From contig SUWW01000011.1 in NCBI GenBank assembly GCA_015061285.1, positions 89,600 to 153,599 on the forward strand: DNA of 64,000 bases, given 5' to 3'. Position numbers and translations under genes: made by a program. Origin of the DNA: Bacteroidales bacterium (lineage in GTDB: Bacteria > Bacteroidota > Bacteroidia > Bacteroidales > Marinilabiliaceae). Of the stretch, positions 1-9,443 are shown piece after piece. Position 1 is the stretch's first letter. Each line of letters starts with the position of its first letter. Under the pieces are notes generated by a model, which was given only the letters and a program-made list of their open reading frames with translations, was not told where the DNA came from and did no database searches.

Positions 1-1184
1 TCGTTGGCATTGAGGCGCAAACGCTCGCCATCGAAATAGCGTTGCCCTTTTTCGAAGCTAAACTTAGGAATCTCTATTTTCTCACCATTCATAAGTTGCA
101 ACACTTGTTGGTTGAAGAATTTAGTATCAACAGCATCGATAGTTTCGAAATCGTAGTCGCCATTTTCGTCGCGCGGGGTCTCGTCTCGATTTACGAAATA
201 GTTGTCTATCGAGAGCGTCACAGGACGGATGCCGTTTACCATCATTTGCACACCAAGGCGCTTGCTAAATGTGGTCTTACCACTCGACGAAGGACCAGCA
301 ATAAGTACAAGTTTAATTTTATCTCGACGAGCAGCAATCATATCAGCAATATCAGCGAGTTTCTTTTCGTGCAAGGCCTCTGCTATTTGCACCACACTTT
401 CGCTATGTCCGCAATCGATTTGGTGATTCAAATCGGCCACATGGCGAACATCCATAAGTTGCTGCCATTTATCGAACTCACGGAATGTGGCAAACATCTT
501 ATCTTGGCGAATCATTTTTGCAACTTGCTCTGGTTCTGTCGATTGCGGGAGTTGAAGCAATAAGCCATTGTAGAAAGGCTTCAAATCGAACACATCGACA
601 ATCTTAGTGTTGGGTACTAGTTCGCCATACAAAACAGCCGAATATTCACCAAGATGATGAACTGTGGTATATATTTCGCGATGCTGACGGAGCAAATTTG
701 CCGTAGCAACAAGGTGAGTATCAAGCAGTTGAAGCACTGTTTCGGTTTCAGCTTCTTCGCGAACAATGGGGTGCGCTTCATAGACAATACGCTCCATCTG
801 GTCTTTGATGTTGGCAACTTCGTTGAGTTTCAACTCTACACTATCGCCTCGATGCACCTCACAATACAGACCTCTCGAAACAGAGTGCATCACCGAGAGT
901 GTTGCATCGGGCATCAAACGGCGCACGGCCACATAGAGTATAAAGATTAGCGAACGAGTGTAGATACGCATTCCTTCGACGTGCGTAATATCAAAAAATG
1001 TGATTCGCTTCGGTTGATAGACGCGATAATTGAGCCCGATGTATTTATTATTCACAACAGCACCGAGCATTGTGTATTTCAATTTTATATCTAAATATTC
1101 TGCTATTTCACTAAGGGTCAAGCCTATAGGCACTTCAACAGATTTTCCAATGTTTGTACAATTGATTCTAATTTGATTATTCAT
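1..1184 (-). CDS. Nucleoside (uridine) kinase with TGS-like N-terminus, C-terminus cut by window edge
   Basis: I translated this on the minus strand from the ATG at 1184; it stays open to base 1, so only about 394 N-terminal residues are present. Residues about 1-60 resemble the TGS domain of threonyl-tRNA synthetase and about 70-220 the following editing-like domain. A P-loop AGPSSSGKTTFSKRL lies at about residues 295-309, followed by a DNYFVNRDETPRDENGDYDF stretch typical of uridine kinase. The family is expected to phosphorylate uridine or cytidine in pyrimidine salvage; the role of the synthetase-like front half is not known to me. It lies about 110 bases downstream of the hybrid regulator on the same strand. 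Confidence 0.85.
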   Translation of the reverse strand, partial: MNNQIRINCTNIGKSVEVPIGLTLSEIAEYLDIKLKYTMLGAVVNNKYIGLNYRVYQPKRITFFDITHVEGMRIYTRSLIFILYVAVRRLMPDATLSVMHSVSRGLYCEVHRGDSVELKLNEVANIKDQMERIVYEAHPIVREEAETETVLQLLDTHLVATANLLRQHREIYTTVHHLGEYSAVLYGELVPNTKIVDVFDLKPFYNGLLLQLPQSTEPEQVAKMIRQDKMFATFREFDKWQQLMDVRHVADLNHQIDCGHSESVVQIAEALHEKKLADIADMIAARRDKIKLVLIAGPSSSGKTTFSKRLGVQMMVNGIRPVTLSIDNYFVNRDETPRDENGDYDFETIDAVDTKFFNQQVLQLMNGEKIEIPKFSFEKGQRYFDGERLRLNAN

Positions 1185-1296
1185 GTGTATGATGTTTATT
1201 GTTTCTACAATGTTAATGCGAATAAATATAAATGCCAATCAGCGACCATAACTATTCACTGTAAAGCACGAAATATTTTGAGCGCCCATAGGCAAT

Positions 1297-4200
1297 CTAC
1301 TCAGTTTTGGCAGAAGCATACTGCTTTGGCGACATACCATATACAGCTGAAAAGCACTTTGCAAAATAGCTACTGTTCGTATATCCAACGAGATACATAA
1401 CCTCGCTAACGCAGAAAGAACCTTGAGCAAGAAGCATCGCCGCTTTTTTCATACGCACCTCGTTAAGATATTCTATCGGAGTGCGGCCTGTAAGCGCTTT
1501 CATGCGTCTATAGAGTTGTTTAGGGCTCATCTTCATCTTCACAGCAAGCGCATTCACGTTGAAATCGGCATCAGAGAGGTTCTTTTCGATATTTTCTTGC
1601 AAAGATTTTACAAATCGCTCATCTTCCGATGTTTCCATAGGCATACTTGATTTAAGTATACTATCGATATGGGCCTTTTCTTCAATAGCTTTACGCGAAG
1701 AGAGCAATTGTTCAATACGTAGTATAAGTTGCTCAACATCAAACGGTTTTGCCACAAAAGCATTAGCATTCAACGAGAGGCTTATCTTCTCAGTAGAAGA
1801 ATCGTCTTTTGCTGTTAGCATAATGATTGGTATTTCGGCAGTCTGCTTATTAGCACGAATGTGGCGAGTCATCTCTATGCCGTCCATCACTGGCATCATA
1901 ATATCAGCGACTATAATATCTGGCAAATACTTCAAAGCGAGGTCAAGCCCAGCTTTACCATTATGAGCCACATAACATGTATAATTATTTGAAAGCTCAT
2001 TTTCAAGGAATTCAGCAATTTGTCGATTGTCGTCAACTATTAGAATGGTAGCCGACGAATGCACATCGGCACTCTTTTCATTGTCGCGCTGCGGAGCTTT
2101 AGCTATAGGCAATTTCACTTCGAATTTCGAGCCATTTTGTCCGTCACTATAAGCCAATACAGAACCGCCAAATTTCTCAACAAACTGCTTTACCAAGTAT
2201 AGTCCAATGCCCGTACTTTCGGCACCTTTGGTTGTTCGGGCAGGGCAATAGTAGCGTTGAAAAATCTTCGACAAATCGGCTTCGGCAATACCTATTCCAG
2301 TATCAGACACATCGATTGTCACATATTTATTATCGGCTGATATATAAACATTTATCTTTCCTTGAGGAGTATACTTACAAGCATTGGCAATGAGATTGTT
2401 CAACACCGACTCCATTTTGACAACATCTACATATACAAAAGCCTCGTCAACATTGGATTCAAAAGAGAGTGTAAGTAGTTTATTATCAACTATTTCTTTA
2501 TGTACATTAAGAATGCTCTCGGCAAACTCAACAATCTCAACGTATGAAAAATTATAATCGTTAGCAATGTCGCTATCGACTCGTGCAAAATTGAGCGCAC
2601 GCGTAATCATCTTATTAAGACTCAGCGCATTACTTAGAACTCTTTGCAAATCGCGACGCAGAGCTATATTGTCGACACGTTTCACTATTCGGTCGAGTGG
2701 ACCAATGATTAAGCTCATTGGCGTCTTGAATTCGTGCGAAACGTTTGTAAAAAAATCAATCTTCATTTGCGTCTGTTCCAGCGTTTTACGCCTTTCGATT
2801 TGTTCAATTCGTAAGCGACTTCGCACATTATAGAAATTAAGAATCAAACGTATCAGCAACGCAAAAACAATAATATAAATTATGTATGCCCAAATAGTTA
2901 GATAAAATGGGGGCAAAATATTTATAACAAGCTCATTATCCGATACATACGACATATCTGGCAGCATTTTGCCAACTTTCATTACATATCTACCATAATG
3001 CAGATTCTGATACTGTACCCTATTCTCTCCTATCGGCAACGTATGCCATTCATTATCAAAGCCTTGCAACATATATGCATATACCTTCGATGATGAATAG
3101 TCGTAATCGGCCAAGTCAAAAATTAGATTGTTTTCTTTGCTCGACAATTCTACCTCGCTGACATACCGCACAACAGAACTTTCGGCATAGGCTAAATCGT
3201 TGACATACAACGCACTTATACATGTTGAGCGCTCATCTGTATTACTCAAAAACTGATTAGGGTCAATCATTGAAATACCATCGTTTGCACCTAAATAGAG
3301 CAACGAATCGGTATTCGAGTAGCACATCGATGTATATCTTTGCTGCGAGACTACGTAATGCTTAACATTCTCATTATCAGCACACCACAAAGCGTCAGTA
3401 GCAGAAATCCAAATTTTGCCATCAACTTCGCACATATCGAGTATTTCGGAATGTGCAGCTAAGTTTAGCGTACGTATTTCGGTAGTGTTGTCGTAGATAT
3501 GTATGACATTCTCGCAAGCCACCCAAATTTGCCCTCGAGAAGTCGACAATATTTTTGAGGCACTTCTATCCTCACATAATGGCATAATGCGCTGAGTATG
3601 TTTATCATAGCACCACACACCATAGCGATGCACAAGCATAAACACATACTTATCATTGGTAGCAAATTGTTCAATGTAATCGCTCGGCAAATTGCTGTCT
3701 ACTTGTGAAATAGATCTTATAGCAACAACATCATGCTGCAATTCGGCAAATTGCTTTTTTTCAGCTATCAGCACACCACCTTGGCATGTTGCTATCCACA
3801 AATGACCAGCGCCATCGTAGAAAATATCGTATGCCCAATTAGCATTATGAACGCCCTGATTATCAACAACATTATAGTTCAAAAACGTAGAACTCTTCTC
3901 GTCGTAACGATTCACACCGCCATCGGTAGCAAGCCAAATTGTGCCTTCGCAATCTTCATAAATCTTACGTATCCTATTGTGCGACAAATTATTAACACGG
4001 CTACCTAAACGAAACCAACGCGAATCTCCATTGCTCTCAAGCATAATTAACCCATTCGTTCCACCAAACCATTTTCGACCTCTACTATCAATATGCATGG
4101 TGGTAATGGTATTACCTATGCTCTCACCAGTCAGCGAAGCAAGCCCAACAAAATTGTTGCGTGCCGCACAAAACGAGATGCCGCAATCGGTTCCAATCCA

Positions 4201-5094
4201 TTCATTTCCTTCGGCATCTACATATATAGTCCACACATTATTACCTATGAGCGACGACTCTTCAATAGAACTATGTACGAAGTGGTGCTCTTCGCCTTCC
4301 GAATCGCTTATAAATAGCCCATTATCAGTGCAAATGAGCAAATTGCTATCACTATTAAACGATAGATATTTTATAGAATTTCCTTGAGCTATTGTTTCGG
4401 GCGTAAAACGCTTATTTTCAAATGAATAGGAATAGAGCGTATTTTCAGTACCGACCCAGAGTCGTCGAGCAACAGAGTCGACAAGAAGCGAATTAACAAA
4501 ATTGTTCATGCGACTACCCTGCGGCAATTCAAGTTTTTCGACTCTATTTGTAGCTACGTCGTACGTACAAAGCCCATCATACGTACCTATAAAAAACTGA
4601 TTTTCAGAATATTGCGCAATAGAATAAATTGTTTCATTGGGTAGAATAGCACTCGTATTATTGTTCAATTTTCGAGTAGTAAACCGCTCAAAATCAAACA
4701 TATATAAGCCATTTCCAGCTCCAACAAGAAGCGAATCGCCGAGCGAAACAAAAGCTCTCACAGCCTTTACATCGCTCGAAATGGTTTTGGACGTACCATC
4801 GCGCACAGAAAATATAGATATGCCATCTTCGGTGCCAAGAAAAATTGTATCACTACGTATATATGCTGTATATATCTGATAGTCAGTGTATAGACATCTG
4901 TGTGAAGTAAATCCATCATAACTATAAAGGCCACGAGATGTACCAAACCAAGTTTGTCCGTAACTATCTACTACAAAGCAATTTACCTGTTCCTGAGGAT
5001 TATTAAATATATTATTGATAAAGTGCTTTACGCCACCCGCCCAAACTTGAGGAGTGCAAAACAATATGCTTATTATCAATAATATACACTTCAC
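1297..5094 (-). CDS. Hybrid two-component system sensor/regulator (HTCS)
   Basis: A 1265-residue one-protein signalling system. It has a signal peptide (about 1-19), two-component-regulator beta-propeller repeats and a Y_Y_Y domain in the periplasm, a membrane segment near 730-752, a HisKA domain with phospho-acceptor His near 787 (NVSHEFKTPMS), a HATPase domain (N-box NLIANACKY near 900), a receiver domain with the phospho-Asp near 1064 (VADIMMPVMDG), and an AraC-type double HTH at the C-terminus (about 1178-1262). Such proteins usually sense a glycan fragment and switch on a neighbouring polysaccharide utilisation locus, but no such locus adjoins it here. The start is GTG, overlapping the recN stop by 4 bases (GTGA), which suggests translational coupling. 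Cytoplasmic-membrane location. Confidence 0.95.
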   Translation of the reverse strand: MKCILLIISILFCTPQVWAGGVKHFINNIFNNPQEQVNCFVVDSYGQTWFGTSRGLYSYDGFTSHRCLYTDYQIYTAYIRSDTIFLGTEDGISIFSVRDGTSKTISSDVKAVRAFVSLGDSLLVGAGNGLYMFDFERFTTRKLNNNTSAILPNETIYSIAQYSENQFFIGTYDGLCTYDVATNRVEKLELPQGSRMNNFVNSLLVDSVARRLWVGTENTLYSYSFENKRFTPETIAQGNSIKYLSFNSDSNLLICTDNGLFISDSEGEEHHFVHSSIEESSLIGNNVWTIYVDAEGNEWIGTDCGISFCAARNNFVGLASLTGESIGNTITTMHIDSRGRKWFGGTNGLIMLESNGDSRWFRLGSRVNNLSHNRIRKIYEDCEGTIWLATDGGVNRYDEKSSTFLNYNVVDNQGVHNANWAYDIFYDGAGHLWIATCQGGVLIAEKKQFAELQHDVVAIRSISQVDSNLPSDYIEQFATNDKYVFMLVHRYGVWCYDKHTQRIMPLCEDRSASKILSTSRGQIWVACENVIHIYDNTTEIRTLNLAAHSEILDMCEVDGKIWISATDALWCADNENVKHYVVSQQRYTSMCYSNTDSLLYLGANDGISMIDPNQFLSNTDERSTCISALYVNDLAYAESSVVRYVSEVELSSKENNLIFDLADYDYSSSKVYAYMLQGFDNEWHTLPIGENRVQYQNLHYGRYVMKVGKMLPDMSYVSDNELVINILPPFYLTIWAYIIYIIVFALLIRLILNFYNVRSRLRIEQIERRKTLEQTQMKIDFFTNVSHEFKTPMSLIIGPLDRIVKRVDNIALRRDLQRVLSNALSLNKMITRALNFARVDSDIANDYNFSYVEIVEFAESILNVHKEIVDNKLLTLSFESNVDEAFVYVDVVKMESVLNNLIANACKYTPQGKINVYISADNKYVTIDVSDTGIGIAEADLSKIFQRYYCPARTTKGAESTGIGLYLVKQFVEKFGGSVLAYSDGQNGSKFEVKLPIAKAPQRDNEKSADVHSSATILIVDDNRQIAEFLENELSNNYTCYVAHNGKAGLDLALKYLPDIIVADIMMPVMDGIEMTRHIRANKQTAEIPIIMLTAKDDSSTEKISLSLNANAFVAKPFDVEQLILRIEQLLSSRKAIEEKAHIDSILKSSMPMETSEDERFVKSLQENIEKNLSDADFNVNALAVKMKMSPKQLYRRMKALTGRTPIEYLNEVRMKKAAMLLAQGSFCVSEVMYLVGYTNSSYFAKCFSAVYGMSPKQYASAKTE

Positions 5095-6749
5095 TTATTG
5101 CTATCAATTAATTCCTGAGCATTCTGCAAAGCAGCAGCACTTACCACTGAGCCACTGAGCATCTTTGCAATTTCTTGCAGGCGCTCATCTGGCGAAAGTC
5201 TAACAATATTAGAAACAGTGCGTTCGTTATTGTCAAGTTTGAAGACACGATAATGGCATTTCCCCTTTGCAGCCACTTGCGGCAGATGCGTGATAGCTAT
5301 AACTTGCATATGTTCAGCCATTTCGTTCATTATGCGTCCCATCTTATCAGCCACTTCGCCCGACACACCAGTGTCGATTTCGTCGAAAATTATAGTTGGC
5401 AAGCCAATAGTTTTTGAAAGCATCGACTTGATGGCAAGCATCACGCGCGACATTTCGCCACCCGATGCAACGCGCTGAATATCGGTAGGTTGAGCATTCT
5501 TATTAGCAGCAAATAGGAAGCGAATTTCATCGTTGCCAGTAGGAAGAAATTCGGTTGTGCGCTGATGTTCAACCACAAACTGAGCATTTGCAATGCCCAT
5601 TTCGTTGAGTTGCGTAATTATGTAGCCACTGATTTTTTCAAAAACACTCTTTCTACGAGCCGATAGTTTATCTGCAATGGAGGATAGCGCTTTACGTTTT
5701 GCGTCAATCTGCTTATGAAGTTGCTCGAGCTCTTCATCGAACGAAGTGACAGCTTTCAGTTTTAACTCGATGCTATTTTTCAAGTCAATCAGTGCGTGCG
5801 TACTGTCAACGTGATGCTTTTTCATAAGCGAATAGATGCTATTCAGACGATTGTCTACCAAAGCCATACGCTCAGGGTCGTATTCTACCTTCTCATTGAT
5901 GTCGACAAACGATTTCAGCAAATCTTGCAAATCAATACGAGCCGATTCGATACGCGCAACGGCATCATCGGTATTATGCAAGAAATCGGAAATTTTGGAT
6001 ATTCTGTTTCCGATATTCAATAGCGTAGAGAGCACAGCCTCATCGCCACCAAGCGACTCTACAGCATATCCAAGAGCTTCTTTTATTTCCTCGGCATGCG
6101 AAAGCATTTTTTGCTCGTTTTCGAGTTCTACCTCCTCGCCATCAACAAGCTGAATTTCAACAAGTTCGTTATGTTGAAATTGCAAATAGTCGAAGTCTTT
6201 TTTAGCCGATTCATTATCAGCTTTGAGTTTATTCTCGCGCTTTACCAACTCGCGATACTCGCCATACGAAGCAGCATATTCAGCCAAAACATCAGCCGAC
6301 TGAGCCACAGCATCGACAACATTCAAGTGGAACGAGTCGTCGTTGAGCAAAAGATTTTGGTGCTGAGAATGTATATCAATGAGATGCGCCGAAATCTCTT
6401 TCAAAAAGTTTAATGCCACAGGCTGATCGTTTACGAAAGCACGCGATTTTCCTCCTGGCAAAATTTCACGGCGAACTATAGTAATATCTTCATAATCAAC
6501 ATCTTCTTGTTCAAAAATATCTTTTAGATTATAAGCAGAGATGTCGAAAGTAGCTTCAACAACACATTTTTTCGTTTCATCGGCAAGAACACGCACATCA
6601 GCGCGACCGCCAGTCAAAAGTGCCAAAGCACCAAGCATTATTGATTTTCCTGCACCAGTTTCACCGGTAATGACCGACATACCACCATCAAAAGATATTT
6701 CGGTGTGGTCAATGAGGGCATAGTTGGATATTGATAATTGCTGAAGCAT
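5091..6749 (-). CDS. recN: DNA repair ATPase RecN
   Basis: SMC-like ATPase that acts early in double-strand-break repair in the cytoplasm. The 552-residue length is normal. Walker A is GETGAGKS at residues 29-36; the ABC signature region ASGGEMSRVMLAIK and Walker B IIFDEIDTGVSG (near 455) are intact; the middle is heptad-rich coiled coil. Its ATG overlaps the stop codon of the upstream porD-like gene by one base (TAATG) and its own stop overlaps the HTCS start, so the three genes are probably co-transcribed. No SOS-type operator was looked for with a tool, and none is obvious by eye. Confidence 0.96.
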   Translation of the reverse strand: MLQQLSISNYALIDHTEISFDGGMSVITGETGAGKSIMLGALALLTGGRADVRVLADETKKCVVEATFDISAYNLKDIFEQEDVDYEDITIVRREILPGGKSRAFVNDQPVALNFLKEISAHLIDIHSQHQNLLLNDDSFHLNVVDAVAQSADVLAEYAASYGEYRELVKRENKLKADNESAKKDFDYLQFQHNELVEIQLVDGEEVELENEQKMLSHAEEIKEALGYAVESLGGDEAVLSTLLNIGNRISKISDFLHNTDDAVARIESARIDLQDLLKSFVDINEKVEYDPERMALVDNRLNSIYSLMKKHHVDSTHALIDLKNSIELKLKAVTSFDEELEQLHKQIDAKRKALSSIADKLSARRKSVFEKISGYIITQLNEMGIANAQFVVEHQRTTEFLPTGNDEIRFLFAANKNAQPTDIQRVASGGEMSRVMLAIKSMLSKTIGLPTIIFDEIDTGVSGEVADKMGRIMNEMAEHMQVIAITHLPQVAAKGKCHYRVFKLDNNERTVSNIVRLSPDERLQEIAKMLSGSVVSAAALQNAQELIDSNK

Positions 6750-7651
6750 TACTTCTTGGTTAGTTTTTGATATTTACTGAGATTTCCAGGGTCGGCTTCG
6801 GTGAGGAACTCAACCACTTTAGTGCACTCCATCTGAGGCGCCTCGCTAAATATATTCACTATTTCATCGTTTTTGGCAGTGAAGAAGAGCGACAACGCAT
6901 AAGCATTTCGCGTGGAATTTTTCTTCACTTTACGAAGTTCATCTATAGCATTGTAGATAGCCTTACGACCATTTTCGACGTCGTCGCTCATCTGGTCGAG
7001 ACCTTTGCGATGGTAGTTGTAAAGCTGTGTACGAAAGATCTTATGATTATTGTCCAAAATATTATTAATCAGCCAATAACGATTTTTTGTACCATCGAAC
7101 GACTTCCAACCTGCGAACTGCGAACTTTGAGCCTGATTTACAATCTGTTCGGCTTTTTTGAAGTATTCTGAACCGCCATTGAGCGAAAAGCTATCGTAGT
7201 CGTAGCCGAGAATTATGTAGCAATAGTAGGCAATGAGAGGCAACAGATTATCGCCATCATAAGAATTTTCGTTGTAGTCGAGAGCTTGACCTTCGTTGTA
7301 GCGAAACTGGATGTTTTCATCTTGCATATTCAGCATTGTGGTAGTATAGCCACTACCATAAACAGGTCGTCGCGATTGCACGGTGAGCGTGCCTTTGAAT
7401 TCGTTAGACGATATTTGTTCTGTTATGTTGAAGTTCAAACTACACTCAATACGCTCCTTCGAATCGAAGACATCGGTAGTCCAATGTTGCGTCTGCAAAA
7501 ATTCTGAGATGGCATTGCGCATGTTTTCAAACACTTGTTTGTTTGTTCCTTGCACCGATGCCGACTGAACACTTACACTACATTGCAGTTCTTGCGCTTC
7601 GGTCGACATACATATCGCCACTACAACTATAAATATGTATAAATACTTCAT
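6749..7651 (-). CDS. porD: PorD/DUF4835-family secreted protein
   Basis: A 300-residue exported protein with a clear signal peptide (MKYLYIFIVVVAICMSTEAQ). The body (ELQCSVSVQSASVQG, a QSRRPVYGSGYTT motif, a DNLLPLIAYYCYIILGYDYDSF stretch) matches my knowledge of the DUF4835 family, called PorD where it was linked to type IX secretion. I chose the ATG at 7651, two bases after the coaBC stop; an upstream in-frame TTG at 7657 would only lengthen the signal peptide. The position between coaBC and recN is the conserved arrangement in Bacteroidales. Whether this organism has a working type IX system cannot be judged from the window. Confidence 0.82.
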   Translation of the reverse strand: MKYLYIFIVVVAICMSTEAQELQCSVSVQSASVQGTNKQVFENMRNAISEFLQTQHWTTDVFDSKERIECSLNFNITEQISSNEFKGTLTVQSRRPVYGSGYTTTMLNMQDENIQFRYNEGQALDYNENSYDGDNLLPLIAYYCYIILGYDYDSFSLNGGSEYFKKAEQIVNQAQSSQFAGWKSFDGTKNRYWLINNILDNNHKIFRTQLYNYHRKGLDQMSDDVENGRKAIYNAIDELRKVKKNSTRNAYALSLFFTAKNDEIVNIFSEAPQMECTKVVEFLTEADPGNLSKYQKLTKK

Positions 7652-7653
7652 AA

Positions 7654-8856
7654 TCAATCATTGATATAGCGCTCGATGGAATTCACAATGTCGGATGCGA
7701 CTTCGGCTTTAGGCTTTAGTTCGTAAGCAATATGGACGCCATCTCTATGATATATAGTCACTTTGTTGGTATCGGTCATGAAGCCTGCACCAGCATCGCG
7801 AAGCGAATTTAGCACAATGAAGTCAAGATTTTTCTTTTGAAGCTTCTCAAGGGCATTTATTTCTTCGTGATCTGTTTCGAGTGCAAAACCTACGAGGAAC
7901 TGCGTTTTTTGCTTCATCTTACCCATAGCAGCAGCGATGTCGGGCGTAGGCACAAGCGTGATTTGCATTGTCTGCTTGTTCTTAATCTTAGAATCGGCAC
8001 ATTGCGATGGAGTAAAATCGGCAACGGCAGCCGACATAATAGCTCCTTTGCACTTGGGAAATATTTCGCACGCTGCAGCATACATCTCGGCAGCGCTTTC
8101 GGTCTTAGTAACTATGATATTTTTACGTTTAGCCGCAATTTTGACTGGACCCGAGATTAGCTCAACAATAGCACCACGCTTCGCCAACTCTTCTGCGATG
8201 GCATAGCCCATTTTGCCCGACGAATAGTTGCCAATAAAACGCACAGGATCGATGCGTTCATAGGTAGGACCGGCAGTAACCATGATGCGTTTGCCTTTGA
8301 GTTTTGTATCTATCTGCGCAAGCACATCGTCGATGGTTTCGGCAATGGATTCTGGTTCGGCCATACGACCTTTGCCCGAAAGGCCACTAGCGAGTTCACC
8401 GGCGTCAGGGTCAACGACCACAACACCGCGCTGCTTCAGCAAATCGATATTCTGTTGGGTAGCTGGGTGCGCATACATATCCAAATCCATAGCAGGAGCA
8501 ATAATTATTGGGCAACGAGCAGATAGATATGTTGTTAGCAATAGGTTGTCGGCTATTCCATTTGCCATTTTTGCAATTGTGTTGGCAGTGGCAGGCGCAA
8601 TTACCATAGCATCGGCCCAAGTGCCAAGCCCCACGTGGCTATTCCAAGCGCCATTCTCGGGGTCGAAGAAGTCGACCATAATGGGATTTTTGGAGAGTGT
8701 AGCCATTGTAAGTGGTGTTATGAACTGCTTCGCCATTTGAGTCATCACCACACGCACTTCGCCACCTTGCTTTACAATTTCGCGAACTAAATAGGCTGTT
8801 TTGTAAGCAGCTATGCCTCCACAAACGCCCACAATTATCTTTTTGCCTTTGAGCAT
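7654..8856 (-). CDS. coaBC: Bifunctional phosphopantothenoylcysteine synthetase/decarboxylase
   Basis: Two-domain coenzyme A biosynthesis enzyme: it joins cysteine to 4'-phosphopantothenate, then decarboxylates the product. Residues about 1-175 form the FMN-dependent CoaC flavoprotein domain (VGVCGGIAAYKT, NSHVGLGTWADAMVIAPATA with the active-site His, PAMDLDMYAHPA). Residues about 185-400 form the CoaB domain (GKRIMVTAGPTYERIDPVR, GNYSSGKMGYAIAE). At 400 residues it is full length. It starts the coaBC-porD-recN-HTCS string. Its 5' leader carries a short degenerate repeat run (8863-8923), and a terminator-like hairpin separates it from rpoZ. Confidence 0.96.
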   Translation of the reverse strand: MLKGKKIIVGVCGGIAAYKTAYLVREIVKQGGEVRVVMTQMAKQFITPLTMATLSKNPIMVDFFDPENGAWNSHVGLGTWADAMVIAPATANTIAKMANGIADNLLLTTYLSARCPIIIAPAMDLDMYAHPATQQNIDLLKQRGVVVVDPDAGELASGLSGKGRMAEPESIAETIDDVLAQIDTKLKGKRIMVTAGPTYERIDPVRFIGNYSSGKMGYAIAEELAKRGAIVELISGPVKIAAKRKNIIVTKTESAAEMYAAACEIFPKCKGAIMSAAVADFTPSQCADSKIKNKQTMQITLVPTPDIAAAMGKMKQKTQFLVGFALETDHEEINALEKLQKKNLDFIVLNSLRDAGAGFMTDTNKVTIYHRDGVHIAYELKPKAEVASDIVNSIERYIND

Positions 8857-8862
8857 GATATT

Positions 8863-8923
8863 AATTACGAATTATGAGTTCCGAATTACGAGTTTCTAAT
8901 TCCGAGTTACGAGTTACGAGTTC
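8863..8923. repeat. Degenerate direct repeat run in coaBC leader
   Basis: About 60 bases made of loosely repeated 7-10 base words around TTACGAGTT and AATTACGA, for example GAGTTACGAGTTACGAGTTC. It has no start codon or ORF. It sits directly upstream of the coaBC ATG, so it would be in the 5' leader of any transcript read from further upstream. Slippage-born low-complexity spacer is the simplest explanation. Confidence 0.6.
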
Positions 8924-8944
8924 TCTATTTTGAACTTGAAATTA

Positions 8945-8984
8945 TAAAAATAACCCAAGCTCGAACCATGAGGCTCGTCTTGGG
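8945..8984 (-). terminator. Intrinsic terminator after rpoZ
   Basis: On the minus strand CCCAAG pairs with CTTGGG, extended inward by CGA/TCG and GCC/GGT around a TCAT loop with a small internal bulge, and is followed by TTATTTTT. It lies about 60 bases after the rpoZ stop and 90 bases before the coaBC start, so it probably ends the bamD-rpoZ transcript at least partly. Confidence 0.65.
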
Positions 8985-9043
8985 CTAATGTTTTATTCCG
9001 CTATTATACTTGCGAAAAGAGCTATTCTCCGACGAGTATTGAA

Positions 9044-9415
9044 TTACTCACCTTGGTAATCGTTAGCTTCGCTGTTATACGACTTTGAGTCGTCGGCAAC
9101 AGGGCGACGATAGTAGATTTTGTTGTCAACAAATTCCTGAGTAGCAATACTAACAGGCTTCGGAAGACGCTCGTAGTATTTTGAGATCTCAATCTGTTCG
9201 CGGTTCTCGAATACTTCCTCGAGATTGTCGGTGTAAGAAGAGAATTCTTGCAATTTTTTACCAAGCTCTTCTTTCAAATCAACACTAATCTGATTAGCAC
9301 GTTTGGTGATGATGTTAACCATTTCGTAGATATTGCCCGTACGTTGTGAGAGTTCGGCAGTATTCCACGTCTTAGTGTTGAGAGGTGCAGTTACTTTTTT
9401 GAAATCTACTGGCAT
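9044..9415 (-). CDS. rpoZ: RNA polymerase omega subunit (Bacteroidota RpoZ/Rpb6-like)
   Basis: A 123-residue cytoplasmic protein with the omega/Rpb6 core: NTAELSQRTGNIYEMVNIITKRANQIS corresponds to the conserved region binding the beta-prime C-terminus. The N-terminal MPVDFKKVTAPLNTKT and the C-terminal tail are of the kind seen in Bacteroidota omega proteins. It lies 28 bases downstream of bamD on the same strand, its usual neighbour in this order. Confidence 0.85.
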   Translation of the reverse strand: MPVDFKKVTAPLNTKTWNTAELSQRTGNIYEMVNIITKRANQISVDLKEELGKKLQEFSSYTDNLEEVFENREQIEISKYYERLPKPVSIATQEFVDNKIYYRRPVADDSKSYNSEANDYQGE

Positions 9416-9443
9416 TTTATAAAATGTTTAGTTTTTGTTTTTC

